Part shown: in pieces, positions 33,786 to 43,354 of the stretch
Layout: every line of letters starts with the position of its first letter
Numbering within the stretch: the stretch's first letter is position 1
Assembly (NCBI GenBank): GCA_902500695.1
Contig: CABVRQ010000006.1
Coordinates: forward strand, 28,244-92,243
Source of the DNA: an uncultured Nitrospira sp.
Lineage (GTDB): Bacteria > Nitrospirota > Nitrospiria > Nitrospirales > UBA8639
DNA: 64,000 nucleotides
Direction: 5' to 3'
The notes under the pieces: model-generated
Seen by the model: the letters and a program-made list of their open reading frames with translations, nothing else
Database searches by the model: none
Told to the model about the DNA's origin: nothing
Translations under genes and position numbers: made by a program

Positions 33786-36140
33786 TTAGGACACTCTCTC
33801 CGTACCACAGATTTCGACCGGCTTGTCATTTTTCAAGACAATCTGACAGGCATGAGCCAATTCGTCGACATCATACGGTTTTTGAATAAACCCTACGACA
33901 CCTTGATTGAATAAATCTTGAACAGCATGGTTCCGGTCATACCCGGTACATAGAATAACCTTGAGATCTGGTCGAATCGCTCGCAATTCTTCAAAACATG
34001 TCGACCCCGACATTTCAGGCATCACCATATCCAACAGCACAAGGTCCACAGGAACCGCCAAGTTCTGAAAATTTTTCACGGCCTCCTTCCCGTTCAACAC
34101 AACTGTCACCTGATAGCCGAGAAACTCCAGTATGGCCTGAGCGGCTTCTGCCACATCCTTCTCATCATCGACTACTAAAATATGTCCGGTCCCGTGGGAA
34201 GGCTCCGTCGTCTGGACTGATCTGGTCTTGGGAATCACACACGGGGCATCCGGAAGATAGACACGCATGGTCGTCCCACATCCAAGAGAACTCGTCACCC
34301 CGATATACCCGTGATGGTTTTTGACGATACCATACACCATGGCCAATCCCATTCCTGTTCCCTGCCCTTGCTCTTTCGTCGTAAAAAATGGTTCAAAAAT
34401 GTGTCGTTGAGTCTCTGATGACATCCCCATACCGGTATCGGTCACCCGAATCAACACATAATCCCCTGCGCTCAGTCCCGGGACCCGTGAGGCGTATTCC
34501 TGGGTGACCGTTTCATTCGAAGTTTGCACAAGCAATTCCCCACGCTCACCCATTGCATCACAAGCATTGACACCTAAATTCATGAGAATCTGATAGAGCT
34601 GATTAGGGTCCCCCACCACATGAGGCCTCGTTGCGGAGAGATCCGCTCGAAATGTGATCATTTTATGGATCGTCCTTCCGAGCAGTTTTATCACTTCCTG
34701 AATCACCTCATGGGTATCGACCGTCACATCATGATGCTTGCCCTGCCTGGCATATCCCAAGAGCTGGGAAGTCAATTCCTTTCCACGACGAACGGCTTTC
34801 TCGATGATATCGCCCGCTGCCCATAAGGGCGTGTCAGTCTTCTCCTGTATCTTGAACAAACTTGCATGGGCCATGATTGCCGTTAACGTATTATTCATAT
34901 CGTGGGCAACCCCTGAAGCCAGTCGCCCAATGGCTTCCATTTTTTGAACCTGCCGCAACTGATGTTCAAGGGCAATATTCTCTTCCTCCATCCGCTTTCT
35001 TGCCGTCAAATCGCGTGCGATAAAAAGAGTTTGACGTTGGCCCAGAAACTGAACCACTCGCTCCATCCTCTCTACGGGAAGATTGCTGCCGTTCTTTTGA
35101 CGAAGGAACGTTTCCTCCCATCTCGCCCCCCCACGGGCCGGGCTCGGCCACGTGAGACTGGATTCCGCATCTGATGGCTCAGGTTGGATGAGAGAAAACG
35201 CTTTCCCCTTCAAGACAGGCGGGAGATACCCCAATTGCTGGGCTCCAAGCGAATTGACGTGGGTGATTATCCCCTGTTGATCATAAATCACCAGGACATC
35301 AGGAAGCGTTTCGAACAACTCCTTAAATTGGGCTTCAGATTCGCGTAAATCATCAGTACGGATATCCAGTAAATGTTCCACTCGTGAGAGTGCGCGTTCC
35401 CAGCGACCTTTTTCACATAATGAAATGATATGCAATGGATCGCACGATTTTGGTAGATAGGCATCAGCATGAATCGCATGAGGAGGGTATCCTTGAGCCG
35501 TAGATTCCTGCCCAAGGACAATGCACATGGCGTGAGGATATTGGCCTTTGCACCAAATCCCGAACTCTTCGCTTGTCATGTCCGACAGAGGATCGTCAAT
35601 GAGGACAATATCCGGGTGCACAAGATTCACCGCCACCTGAACCTGCTTTCCCGCTTGCCATTCCACCACCTGCCATCCCCGTTCAACAAATATGTCATGA
35701 ATCCGTTGAATTTCCGACTTGTGGGTCGAAACCATCCAGACATGTGGACGCTGGGGACTAGGAGGACTTTCCACCAACTGACGAACCTGCTGACGAAAAC
35801 GTTGAGTATCCGTCGGGAGGGCAAGAAATGCCGAAGCCCCTAAATCTTTCAATATATCTTGCGCATCAATTCCGGTATACGTGGCGGAAACCGCAAGAAC
35901 AGGGGGCACCGACTGCGTGGACCCAAAGAAAGAATGCAATAATTCGCAAAATCGCCATCCACTAATTCCCGGCATATGAAGATCAAGGACAATGGCATCC
36001 GGCACATTTCCCTCTTGGAGCCACCGCCAGGCATCCTCAGAACAGACGAAGCGATTGACCGCAAAATAATCCTTCTCAAGCCAACTCGCCAGGAGATGAA
36101 GTTGGACCGGATCATCATTAATCACAAGAATGGAGGCCAT
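33786..36140 (-). CDS. Hybrid histidine kinase (REC-REC-PAS-HisKA-HATPase-REC)
   Basis: Soluble 784-residue signalling protein, no membrane segment. REC1 (about 3-120) has phosphoacceptor Asp53 in VLDLHMPG. REC2 (about 132-240) has an acidic pair at 182-183 and is less conserved. Then a PAS domain (about 270-380), the H-box with His413 in VAHDMNNTLTAI, an HATPase with GTGMGLAMVYGIVKNHHG, and a C-terminal REC (about 660-775) with VLLDMVMPEMSG. Its gene begins 3 bases after the diguanylate cyclase stop, so the two probably form one pathway. The place between flgL and fliW suggests control of motility or attachment; the signal is unknown. Confidence 0.9.
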   Translation of the reverse strand: MASILVINDDPVQLHLLASWLEKDYFAVNRFVCSEDAWRWLQEGNVPDAIVLDLHMPGISGWRFCELLHSFFGSTQSVPPVLAVSATYTGIDAQDILKDLGASAFLALPTDTQRFRQQVRQLVESPPSPQRPHVWMVSTHKSEIQRIHDIFVERGWQVVEWQAGKQVQVAVNLVHPDIVLIDDPLSDMTSEEFGIWCKGQYPHAMCIVLGQESTAQGYPPHAIHADAYLPKSCDPLHIISLCEKGRWERALSRVEHLLDIRTDDLRESEAQFKELFETLPDVLVIYDQQGIITHVNSLGAQQLGYLPPVLKGKAFSLIQPEPSDAESSLTWPSPARGGARWEETFLRQKNGSNLPVERMERVVQFLGQRQTLFIARDLTARKRMEEENIALEHQLRQVQKMEAIGRLASGVAHDMNNTLTAIMAHASLFKIQEKTDTPLWAAGDIIEKAVRRGKELTSQLLGYARQGKHHDVTVDTHEVIQEVIKLLGRTIHKMITFRADLSATRPHVVGDPNQLYQILMNLGVNACDAMGERGELLVQTSNETVTQEYASRVPGLSAGDYVLIRVTDTGMGMSSETQRHIFEPFFTTKEQGQGTGMGLAMVYGIVKNHHGYIGVTSSLGCGTTMRVYLPDAPCVIPKTRSVQTTEPSHGTGHILVVDDEKDVAEAAQAILEFLGYQVTVVLNGKEAVKNFQNLAVPVDLVLLDMVMPEMSGSTCFEELRAIRPDLKVILCTGYDRNHAVQDLFNQGVVGFIQKPYDVDELAHACQIVLKNDKPVEICGTERVS

Positions 36141-36142
36141 AT

Positions 36143-37114
36143 TTATTGTTTCAATGAGGTTGGCGAAATCGTGAAACGTGAAAAGGTATGGTCCGCATAC
36201 CTTTGAAATTGCGCAAATTCCACGCCATTTCGACCGCTATTTTTGACTAAATAGAGGAGACCGTCTGCAGATTGGATCAATTGTTCAATGGGAATGGGAC
36301 AGGGTTCGGTCCACGTCGTGACCCCCTGACTGACCGTCACCGTTAAATCAGCATTGTGAATCCGAAAGGGTTTCTGGGAAACCGCTACTCGAATGCGTTC
36401 AGCGAGCCGCACGGCCTGGGCGGCATCACTATTGGGCAACACCATGAGAAATTCCTCTCCCCCATATCGGCCAATGGCATCATATGAACGCAAGCAAAAC
36501 CGCATCCGTCTAGCAACCTCAACCAGCACGTGATCGCCAGCAACATGCCCATAGGAATCATTCACATTTTTAAACCCATCCAAATCGGCCAGAATGAGAC
36601 TCAGGGGTTGTTCTTCCCGATGGGCCCGATCAATTTCCCGTAATAAGGTATCGACGATGGCGCCGTGATTCAGGATTTGCGTCAAGGGATCTTGCATCGC
36701 CTGAATCCGAAGTGTTTCTCGAGCCGAAATTAATTCATTTTGCAAATCGACAATTCGCTTCCCTGCTCGTAATCGTGCATCCAATTCTTCTAAAAGGAAT
36801 GGCTTGGTCAGATAATCATCAGCTCCGGCGTCCAACCCGGCAATAAGATCCTCAGGGTTTTTCCGACCCGTCACCATGACAATATAGACATAAGGGCAAT
36901 CGGTTCTCCCACGGATTTTTTGACACAGTTCAGGACCGTTGATCCCCGGCATCATCCAATCCACAATAGCCACATTGGGCACGCTTCCTCGTTCCAACAC
37001 TTTCCAGGCGGAATCCCCATCAGTACAGGATATGACATCATGTCCCCATTGGCGCAATCGATAGACGACCATATGGAGTGTGACGGGTTCATCATCAACA
37101 ACAAGGATTCGCAT
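36143..37114 (-). CDS. REC-GGDEF diguanylate cyclase
   Basis: A 323-residue response regulator that makes cyclic di-GMP. The REC domain has Asp52 in VDWMMPG and the GGDEF domain has an active GGEEF (218-222). An inhibitory RxxD site is present (Arg209-Asp212, five residues before the motif), so product feedback is expected. Coiled linker at about 118-140. Likely paired with the hybrid kinase gene 3 bases downstream. A flgL terminator separates it from the flagellar genes upstream. A PilZ-like protein that could respond to the product is encoded at 1839-2444. Confidence 0.93.
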   Translation of the reverse strand: MRILVVDDEPVTLHMVVYRLRQWGHDVISCTDGDSAWKVLERGSVPNVAIVDWMMPGINGPELCQKIRGRTDCPYVYIVMVTGRKNPEDLIAGLDAGADDYLTKPFLLEELDARLRAGKRIVDLQNELISARETLRIQAMQDPLTQILNHGAIVDTLLREIDRAHREEQPLSLILADLDGFKNVNDSYGHVAGDHVLVEVARRMRFCLRSYDAIGRYGGEEFLMVLPNSDAAQAVRLAERIRVAVSQKPFRIHNADLTVTVSQGVTTWTEPCPIPIEQLIQSADGLLYLVKNSGRNGVEFAQFQRYADHTFSRFTISPTSLKQ

Positions 37115-37164
37115 AGAGTTTTTGTACCTATTTAATTAAAACGGATATAGTATTCAGTTCAATT

Positions 37165-37188
37165 AAAAAAAAGGCTGAGCTCATGCCT
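37165..37188 (-). terminator. Intrinsic terminator after flgL
   Basis: On the minus strand a small GC-containing hairpin (AGGC, TGAGCTCA, GCCT with one bulged base) overlaps the flgL stop and is followed at once by eight T (37172-37165). This closes the flgM-flgN-flgK-flgL unit before the diguanylate cyclase gene. Confidence 0.7.
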
Positions 37189-38338
37189 ATTTAATAAAAT
37201 TCAGCAAGCTGGTCTGAAATTGACGCGCCAGGGTGCTCATCGAAGCTTCAAGCGTGTATTGTAGTGTAGCCAAATCCGAAGCCACTTGAGCAATATCAGC
37301 ATCCTCAAAATTGGACCGGAGCGTTTGCGTATTCACGCTCAACAGGTCTAAACCTTCCTTGATCGAATCCAGACGATTAACCCTGGCACCGATCGTAGCC
37401 CAGGCATCGGTTAATTGGGAGCGGGACTGATCCAATTGTCCGATGGCGGCTCGAATACCCTCGGAATCATTCGTCACCAGAGCCTGATGAAAGTCCTGAA
37501 GATCTTGAAACAGATCTACCGTAGGCCCCGAAAAGACCTGGTTCCCCGGGATATTGGTTTCCACGGTCCGGCCGTCACCAATTTCAACCTCGATCCCCGC
37601 TCCATCCCCTTGATAGGTATAGCCGACCCGTACAAAAAATTGATCGCCAGTAGCAGGCGACCCGCCTCCGTCAGTAATGGTGGCATCCAATCCATCAAAC
37701 GAGAAGGCCACGCCGGATGAATAGGTATTGCCCGAGGAGATGGTCTGATTCGTGGTCAAATTCAGGACATCAAATTGCGTTGAAGAGGTAAATTGAATTT
37801 GATACGCATCCGGTTGTAATGCCGACGCCGTGCCCACAGAAACAGCAATATTCGCGCTTCCTCCATTGGTGGTGCTGGCTGATCCCGTTGCTGATCCCGG
37901 CACAAACGGTTCGGTTTGCGTTTGACTCCCCGCAAACACAAATCGTCCGTTGAGTTGAGTGTTGGCAATACCGGCCAACCCTAAGATGAGTTGGTGAACT
38001 TCCAGAGCGGCATTCCGTCGCTCCACCGACGTATTGGTATCGCTCGACATATTCAAGGCCAATTCTTGTGCCCGCCCCACCGAATTTACAGCCGTCCCCA
38101 GGACGCTATCGGATAAATTGAGCCTTCCCACCCCTTCATTCACGGTGGCCAAACGTTGTTCAGTGGTCCGCAGGACATTTCGAAACTGATTGATCCGTTG
38201 GGATGCGGCAGGATCATCCGAGGGGCGATTGACCCGCTTCCCTGAAGAAACTTGTTCATTGCGATCCCCGATATTTCCCTGAGTTCTTTGAATCGCCCTT
38301 AGCAGAGCATCAACCTGTTGACGATCAGTCACCCGCAT
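37187..38338 (-). CDS. flgL: Hook-filament junction protein FlgL
   Basis: Second hook-filament junction protein (HAP3), 383 residues. It has the flagellin-like ends: VTDRQQVDALLRAIQRTQGN near the start and ILQYTLEA-type helix STLARQFQTSLLNFI at the end. The middle (about 170-260) is a beta-rich insert, YQIQFTSSTQFDVLN to SFDGLDATI, that also occurs in the FlgK of this locus. AAGGAGG lies 9 bases upstream of the ATG. Last gene of the late flgMNKL unit. Confidence 0.96.
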   Translation of the reverse strand: MRVTDRQQVDALLRAIQRTQGNIGDRNEQVSSGKRVNRPSDDPAASQRINQFRNVLRTTEQRLATVNEGVGRLNLSDSVLGTAVNSVGRAQELALNMSSDTNTSVERRNAALEVHQLILGLAGIANTQLNGRFVFAGSQTQTEPFVPGSATGSASTTNGGSANIAVSVGTASALQPDAYQIQFTSSTQFDVLNLTTNQTISSGNTYSSGVAFSFDGLDATITDGGGSPATGDQFFVRVGYTYQGDGAGIEVEIGDGRTVETNIPGNQVFSGPTVDLFQDLQDFHQALVTNDSEGIRAAIGQLDQSRSQLTDAWATIGARVNRLDSIKEGLDLLSVNTQTLRSNFEDADIAQVASDLATLQYTLEASMSTLARQFQTSLLNFIK

Positions 38339-38417
38339 TCGATTATTCCTCCTTATCCGACAGATCTCGATCCGTCATCAGTGAGTCCTATCCCAGCTGA
38401 TGTCCTCATCAAGAAGG

Positions 38418-40064
38418 TTAGCCACCCATGGCCAGCATTGTCTGCATCAATTCGTCCGCCACCGTAATCATCCGGGCCGAGGCTTCGAATGATCGTTGGA
38501 AACTGAGCAGATTGGTTAATTCCTCATCCAATGAAACACCAGAGACACTTTCTCGCAAGGCCGTCACTTGATCAACTTCGAGCTGTTTACTCTGTAGCGC
38601 CTGTGTCGATTCCTTCGTGGCACTCCCGACATCTCCAATCGTAATGGTGTGATAATCATTAAGTGTCACATTCCCAAGATCCACGTGCCGGTTCGTATGA
38701 ACAGCCACCAGATCTAATGCATTGGTGTTGTTTCCTGGAATTCCTAAAGCCGTAGAAGCAGCCGCAATCTTGTCGGTATCCAACAGGGCCACACCAAATT
38801 GCTGGGCCGCGCCTTTTTGAGCATTCACATAAAACACATCCCCCGCAGCCGGCGTTCCATTGATCACGACATCTAACCCATCAAAACTCATGGGCGTTCC
38901 GGAGGTATACGCACCGGATGTCACGCTCGCTCCGGTCGCCGTATTGACCACAGAATAGGAGGAGGCTCCGGAAAACTGCACCTCATACCCCTGAAACGTT
39001 GCAAGAATAGGATCTGCAATCGTTACAGAACTACCGGTGGCACTTCCCGCATTCCGGTCATTGGCCAGAGGAGCCTGGGGAGTTAACGTGGAAAAAAAAT
39101 TGTTATTCGTGGTGCCATCCAACCCATACCCAGCCTGATGCTGTTGATTAAATTCAGTAGTCAACACGGCTGCCAATCGATCGACTTGGTCCTGAAACTT
39201 CACAATATCCCCATCACGCAGAGCCAGTAATCCGCCGATTTCTCCTCCATGCATCTTATCGGAGACTGAAAACTCACTCCCGTCACTGCGCACGAACATC
39301 ACATCATGCAACGGAGGGTTGTCGGGGTCAGATTTCGTCGACAGCTCATTTGCATGATTTCCGCTTACCAACAATTGTCCACCAACATTGATTCCGATGC
39401 CATCTTTCAGGGTCACCTGCTCAATATCCACTAGCCCCGCCAAATCATTGATGAGGACCCTTCGTTGATCCCGTAAATCCAGGGCCTCAGGTCCACTGGA
39501 TTCTGCTTTAAAAATGGCATCATTCAGCGAGGCGATTTTGGTTGCCAGCCCATTTATGGTGTCGACATGCCTGGAAATTTCTCCATTGGCATCCAAACGG
39601 ATTTGATTTAACCCTTGAGCTACGGTCACAAACTGGTCCGTGAGGTATTGCCCCTTGGCCAATAGGACCGTCCGCTGAATGGCACTCTCTGGATTGGTCG
39701 CCACATCCCGAACCGCATTAAAAAAATCTGTCAGACTAAATGAGAGTCCGGAATTTTCCGTTTCGGTGAAAATCCCATCGGCTTGAACCAGGTAATTGTT
39801 TCTGGCGGTAATAGATCCCAGATCCTCATTAAGGGAGGTCAATTGGTTTTCCAGGAAGGTATCGACGGTCTGACGAATAGCACCAACCCGGACCCCGCTC
39901 CCAATAGTCCCTTCAGCAGGCCGCGCTGACTCAAGGACGACTTCCTGTCGGGAATAGCCTTTGGTATTAATATTGGCGATGTTATGGGATGTGGTCGCGA
40001 GCCCCTGTTGGTTGGCACGAATTCCGGAACGCGCGATATTAAAGATGTCATTGATGCCCGCCAT
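38418..40064 (-). CDS. flgK: Hook-filament junction protein FlgK
   Basis: First hook-filament junction protein (HAP1), 548 residues. The start (DIFNIARSGIRANQQGLATT then SHNIANINTKGYSRQEV) and end (LLSFQRSFEASARMITVAD) are the conserved rod/hook-type helices. A beta-rich insert at about 355-420 (GYEVQFSGASSYSVV to MSFDGLDVVI) resembles the insert in FlgL. AGGAG stands 4 bases before the ATG. It follows flgN by 7 bases. Confidence 0.97.
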   Translation of the reverse strand: MAGINDIFNIARSGIRANQQGLATTSHNIANINTKGYSRQEVVLESARPAEGTIGSGVRVGAIRQTVDTFLENQLTSLNEDLGSITARNNYLVQADGIFTETENSGLSFSLTDFFNAVRDVATNPESAIQRTVLLAKGQYLTDQFVTVAQGLNQIRLDANGEISRHVDTINGLATKIASLNDAIFKAESSGPEALDLRDQRRVLINDLAGLVDIEQVTLKDGIGINVGGQLLVSGNHANELSTKSDPDNPPLHDVMFVRSDGSEFSVSDKMHGGEIGGLLALRDGDIVKFQDQVDRLAAVLTTEFNQQHQAGYGLDGTTNNNFFSTLTPQAPLANDRNAGSATGSSVTIADPILATFQGYEVQFSGASSYSVVNTATGASVTSGAYTSGTPMSFDGLDVVINGTPAAGDVFYVNAQKGAAQQFGVALLDTDKIAAASTALGIPGNNTNALDLVAVHTNRHVDLGNVTLNDYHTITIGDVGSATKESTQALQSKQLEVDQVTALRESVSGVSLDEELTNLLSFQRSFEASARMITVADELMQTMLAMGG

Positions 40065-40071
40065 AAGACTC

Positions 40072-40569
40072 CTATCCCTGGAGATGGACCGAGCTTGGAA
40101 CCGAAGGAAAATGTAATGTTCCAGACCCCTGATATACCGGACCTGTCCCTAACCCGGTATACATGAGTTGAATTGCCTCACGGACCCTATGATAGATTGG
40201 GCGAATTGCGGCTTCATTTTTTTTGCCTTGCTCCTGAATAAGCCGCGCCAGACGAAGAAGATCCATCAACATGCTTTGTGCCGATTTTGCGCGTGGGTCC
40301 GAAACGGCCTTCAACCAGGTCCAAATTGTCTCTTGAGCGCCAGCCCCGGCCAACTGATGCAGCTCACCCTCCACCTGCTTTTCTAATCGGCGCATCATAT
40401 CCAAAACTTGTTCTTTATGGCTGTTCACTTCGAACAACTTTGGCTGATCCATGATGCGTAGGCTATGCGCTTCTTGAAAAAGCAGCACACCATACTGTTG
40501 AAAGGCCGCCTGCGCCTCGGCCAATGCCTTCAGTAGTCGTTCCCAGGTCTCCGATTGAGGGTGTTTCAT
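40072..40569 (-). CDS. flgN: FlgN-type export chaperone
   Basis: A 165-residue helical protein with the FlgN pattern: a long N-terminal helix (LLKALAEAQAAFQQYGVLLFQE) and a central helix with VNSHKEQVLDMMRRLEK, the part of FlgN that faces its clients. FlgN holds FlgK and FlgL before export, and both genes follow directly. The ATG at 40569 is preferred to a TTG one codon earlier. It lies 30 bases after flgM. Confidence 0.85.
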   Translation of the reverse strand: MKHPQSETWERLLKALAEAQAAFQQYGVLLFQEAHSLRIMDQPKLFEVNSHKEQVLDMMRRLEKQVEGELHQLAGAGAQETIWTWLKAVSDPRAKSAQSMLMDLLRLARLIQEQGKKNEAAIRPIYHRVREAIQLMYTGLGTGPVYQGSGTLHFPSVPSSVHLQG

Positions 40570-40602
40570 CAATTTGCCATTCCCCTCATGGACTTCGGAT
40601 GA

Positions 40603-40923
40603 TTATTTCGATCCCAACTCGTTCAGTATCGTCTCTCGGGTCAAGGCATCAGCTACCTGATTTGAGGTTCCTAATTGGGCCCCCGTCTCCAAGGCCTGCT
40701 GAATCCGCTTGATTTTATCTTCCCTCACCTCAGGAAACTTCGCCACTCGAATCGAATAGTCGCGAATTTCCTGTGCCAAGACGGAAAGATCAACAGGGTC
40801 AGCAGACGAGGGGTGATGGGTGGCCCGTGGCGGGCTAGCCTCCTGGGTCTGAAGATTTTTAGCTTGAACGTGAAAAAGTAGTTTCCCCAGCTCTCCACTG
40901 GGATCAAGGCCCCGTATGGTCAT
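40603..40923 (-). CDS. flgM: Anti-sigma-28 factor FlgM
   Basis: A 106-residue FlgM. The C-terminal half has the sigma-binding signature: PVDLSVLAQEIRD, REDKIKRIQQALETG and ADALTRETILNEL. FlgM binds FliA until the hook is complete and then leaves through the export channel. AAGGAGG lies 10 bases before ATG. It is preceded by a sigma-28-like promoter, which gives the expected feedback loop. Confidence 0.92.
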   Translation of the reverse strand: MTIRGLDPSGELGKLLFHVQAKNLQTQEASPPRATHHPSSADPVDLSVLAQEIRDYSIRVAKFPEVREDKIKRIQQALETGAQLGTSNQVADALTRETILNELGSK

Positions 40924-40947
40924 GGCATCTTGCCTCCTTCTCTATAT

Positions 40948-40975
40948 GTATCGGAAGCAACACCATTAAACTTTA
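40948..40975 (-). promoter_or_regulatory. Sigma-28 type promoter for flgM-flgN-flgK-flgL
   Basis: On the minus strand: an exact TAAAGTTT at 40975-40968, then 12 bases, then TCCGATAC at 40955-40948 (consensus GCCGATAA). The spacer is one base longer than the classical 11. It lies 25 bases before the flgM start, in the gap after flgJ, so late genes can be made apart from the rod and ring operon. Confidence 0.7.
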
Positions 40976-40984
40976 CAGAACCTC

Positions 40985-41341
40985 TTATGATTTCAAAAAA
41001 GGGGGACCTGATGTGGGAGACCGCGTGAGATCTTCATTTCTGGCCACCGAGTCCAATACATAGGCAGAAAGGCCAATCCCACCCGCTTGAGCGGCACGCT
41101 TGCCGATTTCTTCGTCATAAAAGGAATAATACATATCCCCCATGGGGTTAGCTGTTAACTCGCCTTTGGGGACCGTTTCTCGCATGACCTTCATCAAATA
41201 CGACAGGAAATACGATTCGAATTCCTGACTGGCGCGTAATAATTCTCCTCGACGAGCCGATTCTTCCACGCGATCAATTTTGCCGTTCGATACAGAATGG
41301 GAGAGACCCGTCAAATCCAAAGAAACCATATCAGCAATCAT
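40985..41341 (-). CDS. flgJ: FlgJ rod-binding domain protein without muramidase domain
   Basis: A 118-residue protein covering only the FlgJ N-terminal (rod-capping) domain: EFESYFLSYLMKVMRETVPKG and YSFYDEEIGKRAAQAGGIGLSAYVL are the conserved parts. The C-terminal glucosaminidase half found in enterobacterial FlgJ is absent, so a separate peptidoglycan hydrolase must open the cell wall for the rod. It follows flgI by 46 bases. Confidence 0.93.
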   Translation of the reverse strand: MIADMVSLDLTGLSHSVSNGKIDRVEESARRGELLRASQEFESYFLSYLMKVMRETVPKGELTANPMGDMYYSFYDEEIGKRAAQAGGIGLSAYVLDSVARNEDLTRSPTSGPPFLKS

Positions 41342-41387
41342 GGACTATATCCTTTCCATCAGACACCTGCTGTCTTCTGATCCGAAA

Positions 41388-42602
41388 CTAGATCAATTCC
41401 AAGTCTGCTTGTAGTGCTCCTGCCGCCTTGGCCGCCGTTAGCACGGCAACCAAATCCAGAGGAGTCACACCCAATGAATTCAATGCCTTCACTAAATCTC
41501 CAAGCGTCACGGAACTATCGACTTGAATCACTCGACCCTCCTCTTCCTGCACATCAGTTTGTACATCAGGGGTCACCACGGTTCTCCCGCCACCACTCGC
41601 TCCCCGACCAATGAAGCCAGGCTCAGGTTGAGAGACATTAAACTGGGTTCCCACCTTGATGGTCAGATCGCCATGGGAGATGGCCATACTTGCCAACCGA
41701 ACATGTTCACCCATGACAATCGTTCCTGTTCGTTCGTTCACCACAACCTTGGCCAGGACATCCACATTCACATCCAGCCCCTCAACCGCTGCAATCATTT
41801 GGACAATTTTACCCTGAAATCGTTCTGGAATCCCCACTTGAATCTGTCCGGAATTGAGCGCGGAGGCGACCCCATCGCCAAGATGCGCATTAATGGCTTC
41901 AGACACTCGCAATGCCGTTACGAAATCAGCCTGATGCATGGTCAAAGAAAATTTCTCCCACGCCTGCATGTCCATATCTACCGCTCGTTCGACAATCCCT
42001 CCACCAGGAATAATTCCACCGGATTGTTGATTTTTCTTCACTGTGGTTCCCCCAGCCCCGGCTTCAAACCCCGATGTGGAGAGGGGCCCTTGCGCGACGG
42101 CGTACACCTGTTGATTGGCCGCTTTGAGCGGGGTCAGCAACAAGGTTCCCCCTCGCAAACTTTTGGCATTGGCCATGGAAGAGACCTGGACATCCAACTT
42201 CATGCCCGGCCTCGCGAACGGCGGCAGTTTGGCCGTCACCATCACCGACGCGGTATTTTTAGTTAGCAATTGAATGGGATCAATATTGAGTTTGAGCCCC
42301 ATGGTATTCAACATGGAAATAATGGCTTGCGCGGTAAATTGACCACCGACGACGGAATCACCAGTCCGGTCCAATCCAACGATCAAGCCGTACCCAACTA
42401 ACTGGTTTTCACGCACGCCTTCGATGGAGGCGATATCTTTGATACGGGCCGCCTGAATTTCCTCCGGTATCGTTAAAGACCCGGCACTGACCATGAGCCA
42501 TCCGCTGATCAAAACCAAGCCCATACCCCATCTGGAAAACCATGCTCGCCCGGATTTCCTTGAAGCGTTTCTGCTATTACTAAAGGAAGATGAGCGAATC
42601 AC
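41388..42602 (-). CDS. flgI: Flagellar P-ring protein FlgI
   Basis: Periplasmic P-ring protein of 404 residues. A GTG start (42602) follows AGGAGAATATC. The N-terminus is a signal peptide with a hydrophobic core (GMGLVLISGWLMVSAGS). Conserved parts are RIKDIASIEGVRENQLVGYG, DRTGDSV, TAKLPPFARPGMKLDVQVSS, and the end LGVTPLDLVAVLTAAKAAGAL. It lies between flgH and flgJ in the order typical for this operon. Confidence 0.97.
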   Translation of the reverse strand: MIRSSSFSNSRNASRKSGRAWFSRWGMGLVLISGWLMVSAGSLTIPEEIQAARIKDIASIEGVRENQLVGYGLIVGLDRTGDSVVGGQFTAQAIISMLNTMGLKLNIDPIQLLTKNTASVMVTAKLPPFARPGMKLDVQVSSMANAKSLRGGTLLLTPLKAANQQVYAVAQGPLSTSGFEAGAGGTTVKKNQQSGGIIPGGGIVERAVDMDMQAWEKFSLTMHQADFVTALRVSEAINAHLGDGVASALNSGQIQVGIPERFQGKIVQMIAAVEGLDVNVDVLAKVVVNERTGTIVMGEHVRLASMAISHGDLTIKVGTQFNVSQPEPGFIGRGASGGGRTVVTPDVQTDVQEEEGRVIQVDSSVTLGDLVKALNSLGVTPLDLVAVLTAAKAAGALQADLELI

Positions 42603-42652
42603 GATATTCTCCTGTCAGGTCAAAGATAAAAAATGAACTCAACCCCAAAAAC

Positions 42653-43354
42653 CTAAAATGGCGTCAACCAGTTGAAAATTCTGGTGGCCCACCCCGGTCT
42701 CTGAACATCGTCCACCACTCCTAACCCGGTATAAGAAATTTGTGCATCGGCGACTTTGGATGACAAGACCATGTTCTCCGTATCCAGATCGATCCGGCGG
42801 ACAATGCCTTTAATGGTCATCGTTTGCTTTTCACTATTCACAGTCACCTCACGTTTCCCCTGAATCCGGAGGTCGCCATTGGGAAACACTTCAATCACAT
42901 TGGCGGCAATGGTGCCGGTTAAGGTATCTTCGCGGCTGGTCGACCCTTCTCCCTCAAAGTCATTTGAAGTACCGGCCTTAATATTAAAATATTCAGCAAA
43001 ACTCTCTGCAAGGCTGCCAAGCCCGAAGAGTCCTCCACTCACTGCAGCCGAAAGATTGGCTTCTCGGTCCGCCTTGGTATTAGCCTTCTTGGAACCCCTG
43101 TGTTGTTCCACAATTTGCACAACGACGATGTCTCCGATTCGACCGGCTCGTCGATCCTCAAACATGAATGCCCGCCCGTTCTCCGGATCCCACAATGAAC
43201 CCGGGGAAGATGGTGAATCCTTTTTAAAGGTAATCGGGTCGGCTTCGATCTGTGGCATCGTTTTCGGCATAGCACAGCCCATCCAGCTACTCACGATCAC
43301 CAGCAGGGCGACTCCCCCCACTCCGAGCCTGGGCCTCAACCGTGTAACTCTCAA
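42653..43354 (-). CDS. flgH: Flagellar L-ring lipoprotein FlgH
   Basis: Outer-membrane L-ring subunit of 233 residues. The TTG start at 43354 overlaps the flgA stop as TTGA, and GAGG lies 7 bases upstream. The signal peptide ends in a lipobox (SWMGC). Conserved blocks: SLWDPENGRAFMFEDRRAGRIGDIVVVQIVE and GDLRIQGKREVTVNSEKQTM, then GIVRRIDL. It shows that the cell has an outer membrane. Confidence 0.95.
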   Translation of the reverse strand: MRVTRLRPRLGVGGVALLVIVSSWMGCAMPKTMPQIEADPITFKKDSPSSPGSLWDPENGRAFMFEDRRAGRIGDIVVVQIVEQHRGSKKANTKADREANLSAAVSGGLFGLGSLAESFAEYFNIKAGTSNDFEGEGSTSREDTLTGTIAANVIEVFPNGDLRIQGKREVTVNSEKQTMTIKGIVRRIDLDTENMVLSSKVADAQISYTGLGVVDDVQRPGWATRIFNWLTPF

